A DNA stretch of 64,000 nucleotides from Vicinamibacterales bacterium (GCA_958296065.1 CATQHX010000027.1:29953-93952), one strand, 5' to 3'. Positions 45,996-58,067 are shown, counted from the first letter of the stretch. The notes: generated from the sequence alone by a model not told the origin. Numbers and translations: made by a program.

Positions 45996-46406
45996 TCAGG
46001 GGCGGCCCTTGAGCCGCCGTAGCTGCCGGCGCTGCTGCTTGTCGGGTGCGGGTGCACGGCCGGCACGGCGGAGCAGCATGCGGAGCGCCAGCTCCTCTTC
46101 GGTCGGCGCCGGCGTCCGGTCCTCGTAGAGCGCCCGGGCGTCGGCCCTCGGAATGTGGTGCTCCGCGAGTCCGGTTATCGTCACCACCTGCGTCACTCCG
46201 TCGGGACGCGTGATCCGAATCTCGTCGCCGGTCCGGATCTCGCGGTGGGGCTTGGCTCGGTGCCCGTTGATCTCGACCTTGCCGCCCTTCGCCGCGCGCT
46301 GGGCCTCGGACCGCGTACGGAAGAGGCACGCGACGTCGAGCCAGACGTCTAGACGTACAGACTGCAACGGATGGGTGTCTGGCGCCGGCCGCGATGCTCC
46401 GGTCAC
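45996..46406 (-). CDS. S4-domain RNA-binding protein, Hsp15-like
   Basis: 136 residues, GTG start with GGAGG about 13 nt upstream. The S4 domain is VRLDVWLDVACLFRTRSEAQ, then KGGKVEINGHRAKPHREIR and TGDEIRI (about residues 17-65). A basic C-terminal tail (QQRRQLRRLKGRP) resembles Hsp15 (HslR), which binds stalled 50S subunits with nascent chains. Other S4 proteins have the same core. Confidence 0.8.
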   Translation of the reverse strand: MTGASRPAPDTHPLQSVRLDVWLDVACLFRTRSEAQRAAKGGKVEINGHRAKPHREIRTGDEIRITRPDGVTQVVTITGLAEHHIPRADARALYEDRTPAPTEEELALRMLLRRAGRAPAPDKQQRRQLRRLKGRP

Positions 46407-46426
46407 GAGGGACCTGATCCTCCGGG

Positions 46427-46639
46427 TTATGTCAGGGCGACGCTGACGCTACCGCCCGTTCCCCTGCCCAGCCGGATGTGCGCCGACATGCGGCCGTTTC
46501 GAATGCGAGCGGAAGACAGCGCCACGCCGACCGGTTGAGGAGAGCCGCCCGCCCCGGCGTACTCGGCCCGCGAATCCTGAAACGACCACGCGCCGGACAT
46601 GGCGGCCCAGGCAGGTCGATTCCCATTCCCGTTTCCCAT
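46427..46639 (-). pseudogene. Truncated LamG/concanavalin-like fragment
   Basis: About 70 residues: MSGAWSFQDSRAEYAG, QPVGVALSSARIRNG and HIRLGRGTGGSVSVALT, then a stop. The order WSF...YAG...PQPVG...ARIRNG recalls the N-terminal half of concanavalin-like lectin domains that normally continue for more than 100 residues. No continuation was found in other frames nearby. It may be a gene remnant, or chance reading. The rest of 46407-46739 shows no other gene. Confidence 0.35.
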
Positions 46640-46739
46640 CGTCGTTCTATCCGATTGTCCATGATCGGCACTTTGCATTCAAAGCGCTCGTGCACGGTGC
46701 GTGCCGATGCGGCACGCGGCGGAACGCATCGTCGCGAAG

Positions 46740-49526
<2,787 letters not shown>

Positions 49527-49587
49527 CCGGGTCATTTTGACACACGGTGTCGCCCGGCCGGCGGCACAGCGGCAAGCAACGCATCCT

Positions 49588-50136
49588 TCAGGAATGCTCC
49601 CCGTCATCAGAAGGTGCGGACGTGCCGGCGCGATCACGCAGCGCGGCGATCGCCATCTGCGGCTCGAAGCCCTGGCGCACCAGATAGCGGTACAGCTTGC
49701 CGAAGTGGATGCGGCCCTCGACCGCCGAGCCCTGGGGCAGGCGGCGGGCGAGGGCGCGCTGGACGACGGTCTGCACACCGTGCTCCGCGTAGACCTCGGC
49801 GACCGCGGCGTGTGCCACCGCGGGGTCGATGCCGAGCGCGGTGATCTCCCGTTCGGCCCGGAGCGGACCGCGGTGGGCGAGACCGGCAAGTCGGCGCGCG
49901 TGCACGGTTGCGGTCCGAAGATCGTCCAGCGCGCCCTCACGCTGCAGCCGGGCGATCGTGGTCTCTACTGCGTTGTCGTCGAAACCCCTGCGCCGCAACC
50001 GCTCGGCCAACTGAGCCGCGGAGAGCTCGCGCCGGGCAAGCATCGCGAGCCCGGCCGCATGGGGATTGGAGGACAAGGCGGTTCGGGCGGAACGGCCGGG
50101 GCCGCCGCGGCTACCTGGCGCCGGCCGCGGCCGCAT
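49588..50136 (-). CDS. recX: Regulatory protein RecX
   Basis: 182 residues. Three-helix repeats are visible: LAMLARRELSAAQLAERLRR, REGALDDLRTATVHARRLAG and AHAAVAEVYAEHGV. RecX inhibits RecA filament growth. recA is not in this window. The first about 25 residues are Arg/Pro-rich and overlap the ilvE end, so the true start may be a little downstream. Confidence 0.82.
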   Translation of the reverse strand: MRPRPAPGSRGGPGRSARTALSSNPHAAGLAMLARRELSAAQLAERLRRRGFDDNAVETTIARLQREGALDDLRTATVHARRLAGLAHRGPLRAEREITALGIDPAVAHAAVAEVYAEHGVQTVVQRALARRLPQGSAVEGRIHFGKLYRYLVRQGFEPQMAIAALRDRAGTSAPSDDGEHS

Positions 50137-51079
50137 GCGCCGCCGTCGCGGGATCGCCGTAGACGAACTTGAGCCAGCCGCGGTTGTCGGCCACCCGGCC
50201 GTTGATGACGTCGAAGAAACGCCGCTGAATGGCGGCGGTGATCGGCCCGCGCTTGCCGCTGCCGATGGCGATCTTGTCGATGGAGCGGATGGGAGAGATC
50301 TCTGCCGCGGTGCCGGTGAAGAAAACTTCGTCGGCGATGTACAGGGCCTCGCGCGGCAGCGTTTCCTCGCGCACCTCGAAACCCAGGTCGCCCGCGAGCT
50401 TGAAAACCACGTCGCGCGTGATCCCGGGCAGGATGGAATCGGCCGACGGCGGGGTGGCGATCGCGCCGTCCCGCACCACGAAGATATTCTGACCGCTGCC
50501 CTCGCTCACGAAGCCGCGCGGGTCGAGCGCGATGCCTTCGGCGTACCCGTTGAGGGTCGCTTCCATCTTGATGAGCTGCGAGTTGGCGTAGTTGGCCGTC
50601 GACTTGGCCACGGACGGGAACCGGTTCGGCGCACCGCGGCCCCAGGAACTGACCTGAACGTCGACGCCGTGCTCCAGGGCGTCCTCGCCGAGGTAGGCGC
50701 CCCACTCCCAAACCAGAATCGCAGCCTCGACCGGGCAACTGAAGGGATTGACTCCCAGCGTGTCGTAGCCCCGATAGATCAGCGGACGGACATAGCAGGC
50801 GTTGTACCGGTTGGCTCGTATGGTGTCGAGTATCGCCTCGTGGAACTCGTCCTGCCCGAGTCCCTCGTAGTCCATCCGGTAGATCTTGGCCGAGTCGTAC
50901 AGTCGCCGGACATGCGCGTCGAGACGGAACACCGCAGCTCCGTCCGGGGTGTCGTAGCAGCGGGCGCCCTCGAAGACACCGCTGCCGTAGTGAATGACGT
51001 GGGAGCCGATATGGACCTTGGCGTCAGCCCAATCGACCAGTTTGCCGTTCATCCAGATGCGGCCGGTTCCGAAGCTCAT
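50111..51079 (-). CDS. ilvE: Branched-chain amino-acid aminotransferase
   Basis: 322 residues. PLP class IV fold: the lysine for PLP lies in VAKSTANYANSQLIKMEA (about residue 160-177), and the phosphate-binding region is EVFFTGTAAEISPI (about 256). FVSEGSGQNIFVVRDG is also characteristic. It transaminates the 2-oxo acids of Val, Leu and Ile. D-amino-acid transaminase is an alternative within the fold, but the early residues and the length fit IlvE. Confidence 0.93.
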   Translation of the reverse strand: MSFGTGRIWMNGKLVDWADAKVHIGSHVIHYGSGVFEGARCYDTPDGAAVFRLDAHVRRLYDSAKIYRMDYEGLGQDEFHEAILDTIRANRYNACYVRPLIYRGYDTLGVNPFSCPVEAAILVWEWGAYLGEDALEHGVDVQVSSWGRGAPNRFPSVAKSTANYANSQLIKMEATLNGYAEGIALDPRGFVSEGSGQNIFVVRDGAIATPPSADSILPGITRDVVFKLAGDLGFEVREETLPREALYIADEVFFTGTAAEISPIRSIDKIAIGSGKRGPITAAIQRRFFDVINGRVADNRGWLKFVYGDPATAAHAAAAGAR

Positions 51080-51123
51080 GGCAAACCTGTGAAATCCTGT
51101 GAAGTGAATAAGTTAGGCTCTTC

Positions 51124-51152
51124 AGTGTACGAGTCCGGCGCGCTCTTTGCAA
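51124..51152 (-). promoter_or_regulatory. Possible promoter of ilvE
   Basis: On the minus strand, TTGCAA (51147-51152) is followed after exactly 17 nt by TACACT (51124-51129). Each hexamer has four of six consensus bases. The start codon is 45 nt downstream. A gap with a visible promoter fits a new transcription unit here. Confidence 0.45.
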
Positions 51153-51248
51153 GTGAGCCCGTCAAACCTCGCCCGCCGCTCCGCCCGCTACCCGATCAGG
51201 GCTCACCAGGAGTGTCTTCACCTCCTGCTGCGCCGACTCCCGGCCCGC

Positions 51249-52235
51249 CTACCAGCTCTCTCCACAGAACGGGCAGCGGTCCGCGCGCGCGTGCAGCGGC
51301 TTGCGGCAGCGCTGACAGAAGCGTTTGGACGATGGGGTTGCGGTGCCCAGGCGGCGCGGGGTGACGTGGACCCGCGCACGCGCCGATTCGTGTGCCGGCT
51401 CGCCCCGGCGGCTCGGCGTCGGCGTCGACCGGGAAGCCGATGTGGAAGCCTGCTCCAGGTCGCCGAGCAACTCGGCGGCGCGTTGATAGCGCATCGACAG
51501 CTCCGGCGCGAGCGCCTTCATTACGATGTCGTTGAGCGGTTTCGGTACCTCGGGATTGGAGAGGCGCGGCGGCCGCACGAGCTCGCCGCTCCTGAGCTTG
51601 TCGAGATCGCTGGGGGCGGGTGATTCGTACGGGAGCACCGCCGTGAGCATCTGGTACATCGTGATGCCGAGCGAATAGATGTCCGATGCGAAGACCGCCT
51701 TGCCCTCGAACTGCTCGGGGGCCATGTAGGGCGGGCTGCCGATGACCGTCGTGCCGTGGGCGGCGATCTCCAGGAAACGTGAGGTGCCGAAGTCGGCGAC
51801 CTTCAGCACGCCCGCGTCGGAGACGAGCATGTTGGCCGGTCGCAGGTCGCGGTGTATTACGCCTTGGGCGTGGGCATGCTCTATTGCGCGGCCGATCTGC
51901 ATCGTGTAGTCGACCATGCGCGCCGCATCGAGGCCGCCGTTGGTGGTGATGAGCTCCTCCAGGGTGTGGCCGGCGACGTACTCCATCACGATGAAGAAGA
52001 CGCTGTCCTGCTTCTCGGCCGTCGTAATCGAGACGATGTTGGGATGGTCGAGCGCCGCCAGCAGCCGAGGCTCCCTCAGGAGCTCGCCGAAGTTCATGTT
52101 CTGCCGGTGCGGCACCTTGATCGCCACGTCCTTGTCGATCCAGGTGTCGCGGGCGAGATAGACCGCACCGAAGCCGCCGCTGCCGAGGGGGGCGGCGATC
52201 TTGTACTTGCCTAGGGTCTGCCCTCGGAACAGCAT
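51249..52235 (-). CDS. Serine/threonine protein kinase with C-terminal zinc ribbon
   Basis: 328 residues from ATG 52235. The open frame extends upstream through repeat sequence (MERGGW-type reading) and that part is not protein. Kinase motifs: LGSGGFGAVYLA (about 14), Lys in VAIKVP (about 39), HRDLRPANML (about 132; Arg replaces the usual Lys), DFG in VADFGTSR (about 152), and APEQ (about 178). The last 25 residues hold CQRC and CPFC, a zinc ribbon. No membrane helix is seen, so it is probably cytoplasmic. Confidence 0.88.
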   Translation of the reverse strand: MLFRGQTLGKYKIAAPLGSGGFGAVYLARDTWIDKDVAIKVPHRQNMNFGELLREPRLLAALDHPNIVSITTAEKQDSVFFIVMEYVAGHTLEELITTNGGLDAARMVDYTMQIGRAIEHAHAQGVIHRDLRPANMLVSDAGVLKVADFGTSRFLEIAAHGTTVIGSPPYMAPEQFEGKAVFASDIYSLGITMYQMLTAVLPYESPAPSDLDKLRSGELVRPPRLSNPEVPKPLNDIVMKALAPELSMRYQRAAELLGDLEQASTSASRSTPTPSRRGEPAHESARARVHVTPRRLGTATPSSKRFCQRCRKPLHARADRCPFCGESW

Positions 52236-52247
52236 GCGGGTGTCGCA

Positions 52248-52253
52248 AGTATA
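52248..52253 (-). promoter_or_regulatory. Possible -10 box of the kinase gene
   Basis: TATACT on the minus strand (52253-52248), ending 12 nt before the kinase ATG. It abuts the end of the repeat array. No ribosome site is seen between them. Confidence 0.35.
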
Positions 52254-52420
52254 GCGCCCCGAAACGCCTCGCTGGCTCGGCGTTTCGGCCCATCCCCCCC
52301 GCTCCATGAGCTTGCGCTTCAGTACTTCGCTTCGCTGCGTCCTGCGCGCAATCTCATAGCGCCCCGAAACGCCTCGCTGGCTCGGCGTTTCGGCCCATCC
52401 CCCCCGCTCCATGAGCTTGC
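52254..52420 (-). repeat. Two copies of the hairpin repeat, 52.3 kb
   Basis: Two direct copies on the minus strand, about 52254-52315 and 52359-52420, separated by a unique stretch of about 40 nt. Each carries GGGGGGGATGGGCCGAAACG, then the second inverted repeat (CGAAACGCC / GGCGTTTCG) and ends GGGGCGCT. They match units A and B at 16.1-16.3 kb almost base for base. The CTAG boundaries are not retained. Confidence 0.85.
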
Positions 52421-52463
52421 AAGGCGCGGTGTTCGGTCCCAGCCTCCACCGGCTTGGGGGATC

Positions 52464-53219
52464 TCAGAGATCGCGCCAGGCGAACCGCAGCACCGCGAGG
52501 GCGGCGACCGGAGCGGTCTCGGCGCGCAGCGTGCGGCGGCCGAGGGTCAGTCTTCCGAAGCCGGCTGTTTCCGCCGCATCGATCTCGTCGCCGGTCCAGC
52601 CTCCTTCCGGACCGATGGCGAGCGCGGCGCCGGCCGGTCGCGAGTCGTTTCGCAGTACGTCCGGTCGGACCTGCGCGTCCGCAGCGGCCGCTGCCGGTTC
52701 CACCAGCAGGAGGCGGATGGGGCAAGGCTGCGCGGCATCGAGGAACTGCAGGAACGTTACCGGCGAGTGGACAGCCGGGACCACCGCTCGTCCGCACTGC
52801 TTGGACGCGGCGACGGCGACGGCGCGCCAGCGGTCGACGAGCCGAGCGCCGGCGCGCTGCCGGCCCCCCGATTCCGTCCGCCCGGTCAGGAGCGGCATGA
52901 TTTCGGTCACCCCGAGTGTCGTGGCGTCGCGCACCACCGTGTCGAGCTTGCGGCCCTTGAGGACCGTCACTCCCAGGGTGATGCGTACGAGGGGCTCGGG
53001 GACCGCCGCGACAGGTGCGCCCAGGCGCAGCACGGGGCGGTGCGGGTCGTTGTCCTCGATCGTGGCCTCGTGCTGCCGGCCCCGCCCGTCGAAGACGAGG
53101 ACTCGGGTGCCGTTGCGCAGACGGAGGACCCGGGCCAGGTGGCGTCCTTCCTCGGACGACAGTCGGACATCGCTGCCGGGCGCCGGGAGCCGTGCCGCGT
53201 AGAAGCGGTGGACCGTCAT
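52464..53219 (-). CDS. rsmE: 16S rRNA m3U1498 methyltransferase RsmE
   Basis: 251 residues from ATG 53219, which overlaps the prmA stop (ATGA). SPOUT-fold motifs: AIGPEGGWTGDEIDAAE (about 200) and LGRRTLRAETAPVAALA at the C-terminus. HRFYAARL opens the PUA-like domain. It methylates U1498 of 16S rRNA using SAM. The order hrcA-grpE-dnaJ-prmA-rsmE is a known bacterial cluster. Confidence 0.9.
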   Translation of the reverse strand: MTVHRFYAARLPAPGSDVRLSSEEGRHLARVLRLRNGTRVLVFDGRGRQHEATIEDNDPHRPVLRLGAPVAAVPEPLVRITLGVTVLKGRKLDTVVRDATTLGVTEIMPLLTGRTESGGRQRAGARLVDRWRAVAVAASKQCGRAVVPAVHSPVTFLQFLDAAQPCPIRLLLVEPAAAAADAQVRPDVLRNDSRPAGAALAIGPEGGWTGDEIDAAETAGFGRLTLGRRTLRAETAPVAALAVLRFAWRDL

Positions 53220-54205
53220 GGAGTCGGTGCGGGCAAAGGGCCATCCCGGGCCGGGTGCTCGAAGACGAGGCCGACCCACTCGTCCTCCATCCTCCGTTCC
53301 CGGAGGACGAGCGGAGGTTCCAGCGCCGTTCGAGCCGCCTGCTCGTCGACCGTGGTGATGCCGCTCGCGATCAGCAGTCCGCCCGGCCGGATGCACCTCA
53401 GCACCGCCGCCGCGTGGCGCGAGAAGAAGGCGCCGGTGAGGTTGGCGGTGACGATGTCGCCCGCGTGTGGAGAGAGAGCCGCGAGATCGCCGGCCAGCAC
53501 CGTGATTCGTTCGCTGACCTGGTTGCGCCGGATGTTGCTCCGAGCATTCCCCAGGGCGTCAGGGTCACGCTCGATGGCGACGACTGCCCCCGCGCCGAGC
53601 AGGGCGGCGGCGATGGCCAGCACCCCGGAGCCGGAGCCCAGGTCCAGCACGCGGCAGCCCGTTACCAATCCCTTGTCGATGCGCTGCAGCGCCAGCAGGC
53701 AGAGGCGCGTGGAGGCGTGATGCCCGGTACCGAAGCCCATGGACGGCTCGATGACCACGACCGTGCGCCCGCCGCTGGTGGAGCGGGGAGCGTCCCACGG
53801 AGGGGCCACCACCAGGTCGCCCACCTGTACCGCCCGCAGGTCGGCGTGTGACCGTGCCGCCCAGCCGTCATCGCTTACGTCGACGGACGTGGTCCGCGCG
53901 CCGTCCGGTCCCAGGACTCGGTCTATGGCCCGACGCGCTGCGTCGCGGGCTCCCGCCGAGAAGAAGTACACGCGGCGCTCGATGAACCGGGCGAAGCCCG
54001 GGCTGCCTGACCCGGCTGGCTCGCCGTCAGCGCCATCACTGATGGCGAACGGATCGTGGTCGTCGAGCAGGGCGTCGAGTCTGGGCAGCAGCGCTGCGGG
54101 AGCGGCCGGCAAGCGTATGTCCAGCGCGGGACGCGTTGCGTGAGCGTCGGCAGGACCGGTGCCGCCAAACCCGTCGCAAGCTCCGTGTTCGGCCCCAGCC
54201 CCCAC
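53216..54205 (-). CDS. prmA: Ribosomal protein L11 methyltransferase PrmA
   Basis: 329 residues. Family block EPSMGFGTGHHASTRLCL (about 175) and SAM motif VLDLGSGSGVLAIAAALLGA (about 205) are clear. It methylates L11. The GTG at 54205 is the annotated start, but the first 25 residues come from a stretch that resembles a repeat near 52.4 kb, so the real start may be lower. It follows dnaJ after five bases. Confidence 0.88.
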   Translation of the reverse strand: MGAGAEHGACDGFGGTGPADAHATRPALDIRLPAAPAALLPRLDALLDDHDPFAISDGADGEPAGSGSPGFARFIERRVYFFSAGARDAARRAIDRVLGPDGARTTSVDVSDDGWAARSHADLRAVQVGDLVVAPPWDAPRSTSGGRTVVVIEPSMGFGTGHHASTRLCLLALQRIDKGLVTGCRVLDLGSGSGVLAIAAALLGAGAVVAIERDPDALGNARSNIRRNQVSERITVLAGDLAALSPHAGDIVTANLTGAFFSRHAAAVLRCIRPGGLLIASGITTVDEQAARTALEPPLVLRERRMEDEWVGLVFEHPARDGPLPAPTP

Positions 54206-54210
54206 CTCAC

Positions 54211-55356
54211 CTAACCAAAAATGTCCTTCACCCGGCTGAAGAAGGGGCGGCTGTCGTCATCGTCGCCGTGCTCGTTCGGCTCGAACGACCGCTGGGGCAT
54301 GATCCGGTCGAGGTCCTCGATCAGCGCCTTCTGTTCCTGCGAGACGGAGGTGGGCACGGCCACCTTCACGTCGATGTAGAGATCGCCGTGCCCTCGCCCC
54401 GCCACGTGCCGGAGTCCCTTGCCGCGCAGCCGGAGACGGGCGTCCCCTTGCGTTCCCTTCGGGACGTGCAGCGTTTCACTGCCGTTCAGTGTGGGAACCG
54501 TGATCGTGCCCCCGAGCACAAGCGTGGGGTAGCTGACGGGAATGGCGCACAGCAGGTCGCTGCCCTCGCGCCGGAACACCGGGTGATCCTGTACATGGAT
54601 GACAACGTAGAGGTCACCGGGCCCGCCCCCGTGCGGTCCGTGTTCCCCTTCGCCCTGCAGGCGGAGCTGCTGTCCCGTGTCGATGCCGGCCGGCACCTTC
54701 ACCTTGAGCTTCCGCTCACGCGACACGCGTCCGTCGCCGCGGCATGCATTGCACGGTTTGCGAATGAACGTTCCGGCTCCGCGGCAGGCGCTGCAGGGGC
54801 GTGCGACGGTGAGGAAACCCTGCTGGTAGCGTACCTGTCCGCGGCCATGGCATTGCGGGCACGTCTCCCGGCTCGAGCCGGGAGACGCACCGGACCCGGA
54901 GCACCGGTCGCACGGCTCTTCACGGGGCACTTGCAGGGTCGCCTCCGTGCCGGCTGCCGCGTCATCGAGGGAGATCGGCAGGTCGTAGCGCAGGTTGGCG
55001 CCCCGACGTGGACCCCGCCCTTGCCGGCCCGCTCCGAAGACGTCCCCGAACCCGAACATGTCCCCGAGGTTGCCGAAGATGTCGTTGAAGTCGCGGAACG
55101 TCGACGGATCGAAGCCGGGGCTGCTGCCGCCGGCGACCCCCGCGTGGCCGAACTTGTCGTAGCGTGCCCGCTTGTCCGGGTCGGCGAGGACGCCGTACGC
55201 CTCGGCGGCCTGCTTGAAGCGCTCCTCGGCGGTCCTATCGTCGGGATTGCGGTCCGGGTGGTACTTCAGCGCCAGCTTGCGGTAAGCGCTCTTCAGCTCC
55301 TGCTCACCGACGTCTCGCGATACGCCGAGGACCTCATAGTAGTCGCGCTTGCTCAC
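54211..55356 (-). CDS. dnaJ: Chaperone DnaJ
   Basis: 381 residues. J domain with HPD ([10 protein letters not shown], about residue 33), then a Gly/Phe-rich region, four CxxCxGxG zinc units ([32 protein letters not shown], about 150-210), and the C-terminal substrate domain. It delivers clients to DnaK and stimulates its ATPase. GTG start overlaps the grpE stop (GTGA). dnaK is not in this window. Confidence 0.95.
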   Translation of the reverse strand: MSKRDYYEVLGVSRDVGEQELKSAYRKLALKYHPDRNPDDRTAEERFKQAAEAYGVLADPDKRARYDKFGHAGVAGGSSPGFDPSTFRDFNDIFGNLGDMFGFGDVFGAGRQGRGPRRGANLRYDLPISLDDAAAGTEATLQVPREEPCDRCSGSGASPGSSRETCPQCHGRGQVRYQQGFLTVARPCSACRGAGTFIRKPCNACRGDGRVSRERKLKVKVPAGIDTGQQLRLQGEGEHGPHGGGPGDLYVVIHVQDHPVFRREGSDLLCAIPVSYPTLVLGGTITVPTLNGSETLHVPKGTQGDARLRLRGKGLRHVAGRGHGDLYIDVKVAVPTSVSQEQKALIEDLDRIMPQRSFEPNEHGDDDDSRPFFSRVKDIFG

Positions 55357-55985
55357 GCCTTGGCCACCCGGACCATGGCTGCCCGCAGCAGCTCGTCGTC
55401 GAACAGGTATCCGCGACGCAACTCGTCGATGACTTCTCCATCGTCTCGGCCTTCACTGGCCTGGTATGCCACCGCTTCGTGCAGGTTCGGATCGAACCGT
55501 GCACCCGACGTGTCGACAGGCGTGACGCCTCGCTTGCCGAGAACATCGAGCAACTGTCGGTGAATGAGCTCGATTCCGGCGCGGTAGGCGTCCGCTGCAC
55601 CGGTTTCGGCCGGTGCTCCCAACGCTCGCTCGAAGTCGTCCAGCAGCGGAAGCAACGCCATGATCAGCGTTTTCTCGGCCTGCCGATTGGCCTTTGCGCG
55701 GTCGCGCTCGACACGCTTCTTGTAGTTGTCGAACTCCGCCTGCTTGCGAAGCAGCAGGTCGCGGTATTCGTCGCGCTCGGCTGCCGGATCCTGAACCGGC
55801 TCCGACTCGGCGACCGTCGGTGCCGAAGCCGCGCCAGCGTCCTCGGGTGGTGCCGGGTTCGCTTCGTCTTCAGGTTGCGCCGGGTTCTCGCGTCGTTCGA
55901 ACCGTGTCGAACGCTCGTCCTGTTCGGGCTGCGCCGGTTTCGCGTCCGCTTCTTCAGGCTGTGCTAGGTTCACGTCGTCTGTCAT
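55353..55985 (-). CDS. grpE: Nucleotide exchange factor GrpE
   Basis: 210 residues. The first about 80 residues are an acidic tail with repeated AQPE/NPAQPE units. The GrpE body follows: [20 protein letters not shown] (about 75), [12 protein letters not shown] (about 110) and [11 protein letters not shown] (about 165). It exchanges ADP for ATP on DnaK. The ATG overlaps the end of hrcA by 32 nt. Confidence 0.92.
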   Translation of the reverse strand: MTDDVNLAQPEEADAKPAQPEQDERSTRFERRENPAQPEDEANPAPPEDAGAASAPTVAESEPVQDPAAERDEYRDLLLRKQAEFDNYKKRVERDRAKANRQAEKTLIMALLPLLDDFERALGAPAETGAADAYRAGIELIHRQLLDVLGKRGVTPVDTSGARFDPNLHEAVAYQASEGRDDGEVIDELRRGYLFDDELLRAAMVRVAKA

Positions 55986-57069
55986 GTTCGGATGATGGCG
56001 TCTGCTGGACCAGGACCCGGCTCACGGCACGTGAGACCTGATCCACGGCCGAGATCGCTCGGGAGTAGCGCATGCGCCGCGGGCCGATGATTCCGATGCG
56101 CCCCGTGCGGAAGCCGTCGAAATAGGTGGAGGCCACCAGGCTGAAAGCCTGCATTTCCGGCGACGGATTCTCGGTGCCGATGACGACCGTCAGGCCCGGA
56201 CCGTCGAGGTATTCGTCGAGGACCCGTACCAGCAGGTCCTTGCGTTCGATCATTGCCAGCAGGGTTCGCAGGATCTCGAGCGGCACGCGATCTTCGCCGT
56301 CGGATACCTCCTCGGCGAGGAACCATGCCCCCTCGACGAAGAGGTGGTTGCGCGGCACCATCTCTTCCAGTGTGAGACTGGCCAGCCGCAGCGCGCGTGA
56401 CCGGAGCTGGTCGTAGAGCATCCGCTCCTGGCGCAATTGTTCGACCACGGCCGTCCGAACGTCCCAGAGGGGCAGGCCGGCGAACGTCTCGGAAAGGTAG
56501 CGGGCACCCTGCTCCAATGCCCCGCGGTCGGATTCCTCCCCCAGGTCGACCGCCTTGTGGGCGATCTCGTCGTCGTCGGTCGTGACCACCACCAGGATCT
56601 TGGTGCTGCCGAGGGGTACGAACTCGATACGCCGGAAGGTGCCGGCGGCCACGAGGGGCAGGCAGGCGAAAGCGAGGTGGTGAGACGCGACCGAAAGTTC
56701 GTGCGACACGTTCGACAGCACGTCGCTCACCGTACCGGCCTGGCGCAGGCGCGCCTCGACGTCCGGTGGCGGGTCCGTGTTGCGCCGGTGGCTGAGGAGC
56801 CGGTCGACGAAGTACCGATAGCCGCGGTCGGTCGGGACGCGCCCGGCCGAGGTGTGCGGCTGCGAGATGTAGCCGGCCTGCTCGAGTTCCGCCATGACGT
56901 TTCGCACGGAGGCGGACGACAGGCCGACGTCACCGTGCTGTGCGAGCCAGAGAGAGGATACGGGCTCTCCCCGATCGATGTACTGCGTGACCAGCGCCGC
57001 CAGAATCCGGCTGGCGCGTTCCGTCAGCCGACCGATGTCGGGATCGTGGATTGAGGCGCGAGGTGCCAT
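55954..57069 (-). CDS. hrcA: Heat-inducible repressor HrcA
   Basis: 371 residues from ATG 57069; the frame has an earlier ATG at 57084. Winged-helix N-terminus: SSASVRNVMAELEQAGYISQ and HTSAGRVPTDRGYRYFVD (about 40-85). The C-terminal GAF-like part has GRIGIIGPRRMRYSRAIS. HrcA represses heat-shock genes at CIRCE sites; no CIRCE was found upstream of this operon. Confidence 0.93.
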   Translation of the reverse strand: MAPRASIHDPDIGRLTERASRILAALVTQYIDRGEPVSSLWLAQHGDVGLSSASVRNVMAELEQAGYISQPHTSAGRVPTDRGYRYFVDRLLSHRRNTDPPPDVEARLRQAGTVSDVLSNVSHELSVASHHLAFACLPLVAAGTFRRIEFVPLGSTKILVVVTTDDDEIAHKAVDLGEESDRGALEQGARYLSETFAGLPLWDVRTAVVEQLRQERMLYDQLRSRALRLASLTLEEMVPRNHLFVEGAWFLAEEVSDGEDRVPLEILRTLLAMIERKDLLVRVLDEYLDGPGLTVVIGTENPSPEMQAFSLVASTYFDGFRTGRIGIIGPRRMRYSRAISAVDQVSRAVSRVLVQQTPSSEHDRRREPSTA

Positions 57070-57120
57070 GATGCGAGCCGTCACGCGGCGGCGCGACCAA
57101 AGCCCGCAGGCCGCGCGCTG

Positions 57121-58047
57121 CTAACGATTCTCGATTATAGCAGCGGGTGCCGCGACGCCCGCGAACGCGGCCTCGCCGGTGCCGGGCTCTACGGACTCCC
57201 GTGGCGCAGGGGGCAGCCATCGCAACGGCTTCACGGCGGTTTGGGACGCGGCATCGACGCCGGGAGCGTCCAGCTTGCCGTACTTGACCGCAATCAGCTC
57301 GGCCAGGATGCTGACGGCAATCTCCTGCGGGGTGACAGCGCCGATGTCGAGGCCCACCGGCGCGTGCAGGCGCTCCGGATGGGCGACCGTGACGCCGGCC
57401 TCGCGCAGCGCTTCGTGCAGTCGCGCGACCTTGGCCTTGCTGCCGATCAGGCCCAGGTAACGGAGCGAGCGCGGTGCGAGAGCGCGGAGTGCATCGAGGT
57501 CGTGACGGTGGCCGCGGGTCAGGATGACGGCATAGGCTGTCGCCGGAAAGTCCGTGTTTTCCAGCCATGTCGGAATGTCGTCCACGGCGATCTCGACGGC
57601 GTCCGGGAAACGCTCCGCGTTGGAGAACTTCTCCCGGTCGTCGATTACGTGGACCTGGAATCCGGCTGGCGTCGCAAGGCGGCCGAGATGCAGTGCAACG
57701 TGTCCGGCCCCCACCAGGTAGAGGTGCGGAGAGGCTTCGAGCGGCTCGATGTAGACTTCCATCTGGCCCCCACAGATGAGACCCGACTCCTCGGCGATGT
57801 CATCGGCCAGCTCGTACCGGGCGACGAGCGGCTTGCGCGATTCGAGCGCGCGCCGAGCCTTCCAGAAGGCGTCGTTCTCGTAGCACCCGCCGCCAATCGT
57901 GCCGACGGTGCGTCCGTCGGCGAACACGAGCATCTTGGCGCCTACGCGTTGCGGGGTCGAGCCCTGCGTGCGGATGATCGTGACCAGCGCAGCCGATTCG
58001 CCACGCGTGAACAGGTTGTTCACGGCCTTGAAGACTTCTTCGTTCAT
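57121..58047 (-). CDS. xdhC: XdhC/CoxI-family protein
   Basis: 308 residues. An N-terminal XdhC domain (IRTQGSTPQRVGAKML and GTIGGGCYE, about 25-60) is followed by a Rossmann-like domain, LYLVGAGHVALHLGRLA (about 108) and YLGLIGSKAKVARL (about 195). These proteins help put sulphurated molybdenum cofactor into xanthine dehydrogenase and CO dehydrogenase-type enzymes. Such enzymes are not encoded in this window. Confidence 0.88.
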   Translation of the reverse strand: MNEEVFKAVNNLFTRGESAALVTIIRTQGSTPQRVGAKMLVFADGRTVGTIGGGCYENDAFWKARRALESRKPLVARYELADDIAEESGLICGGQMEVYIEPLEASPHLYLVGAGHVALHLGRLATPAGFQVHVIDDREKFSNAERFPDAVEIAVDDIPTWLENTDFPATAYAVILTRGHRHDLDALRALAPRSLRYLGLIGSKAKVARLHEALREAGVTVAHPERLHAPVGLDIGAVTPQEIAVSILAELIAVKYGKLDAPGVDAASQTAVKPLRWLPPAPRESVEPGTGEAAFAGVAAPAAIIENR

Positions 58048-58061
58048 CTGAATCCGACCCG

Positions 58062-58067
58062 ATTATA
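58062..58067 (-). promoter_or_regulatory. Possible -10 box just before xdhC
   Basis: Perfect TATAAT on the minus strand, with 14 nt to the ATG. Same spacing as before the TonB-like gene. No -35 and no ribosome site are visible. Confidence 0.35.

Noticed and set aside
52236..52412. N-terminal extension of the kinase reading MERGGW repeats
   Set aside because: It is a translation of the dispersed repeat; the same reading appears at 16.2 kb in an unrelated place.
57070..57144. CIRCE operator before hrcA
   Set aside because: No TTAGCACTC/GAGTGCTAA pair is present. A GCTGCTA/TAGCAGC inverted repeat overlaps the xdhC stop, but it is short and lacks a T-run, so neither operator nor terminator is claimed.
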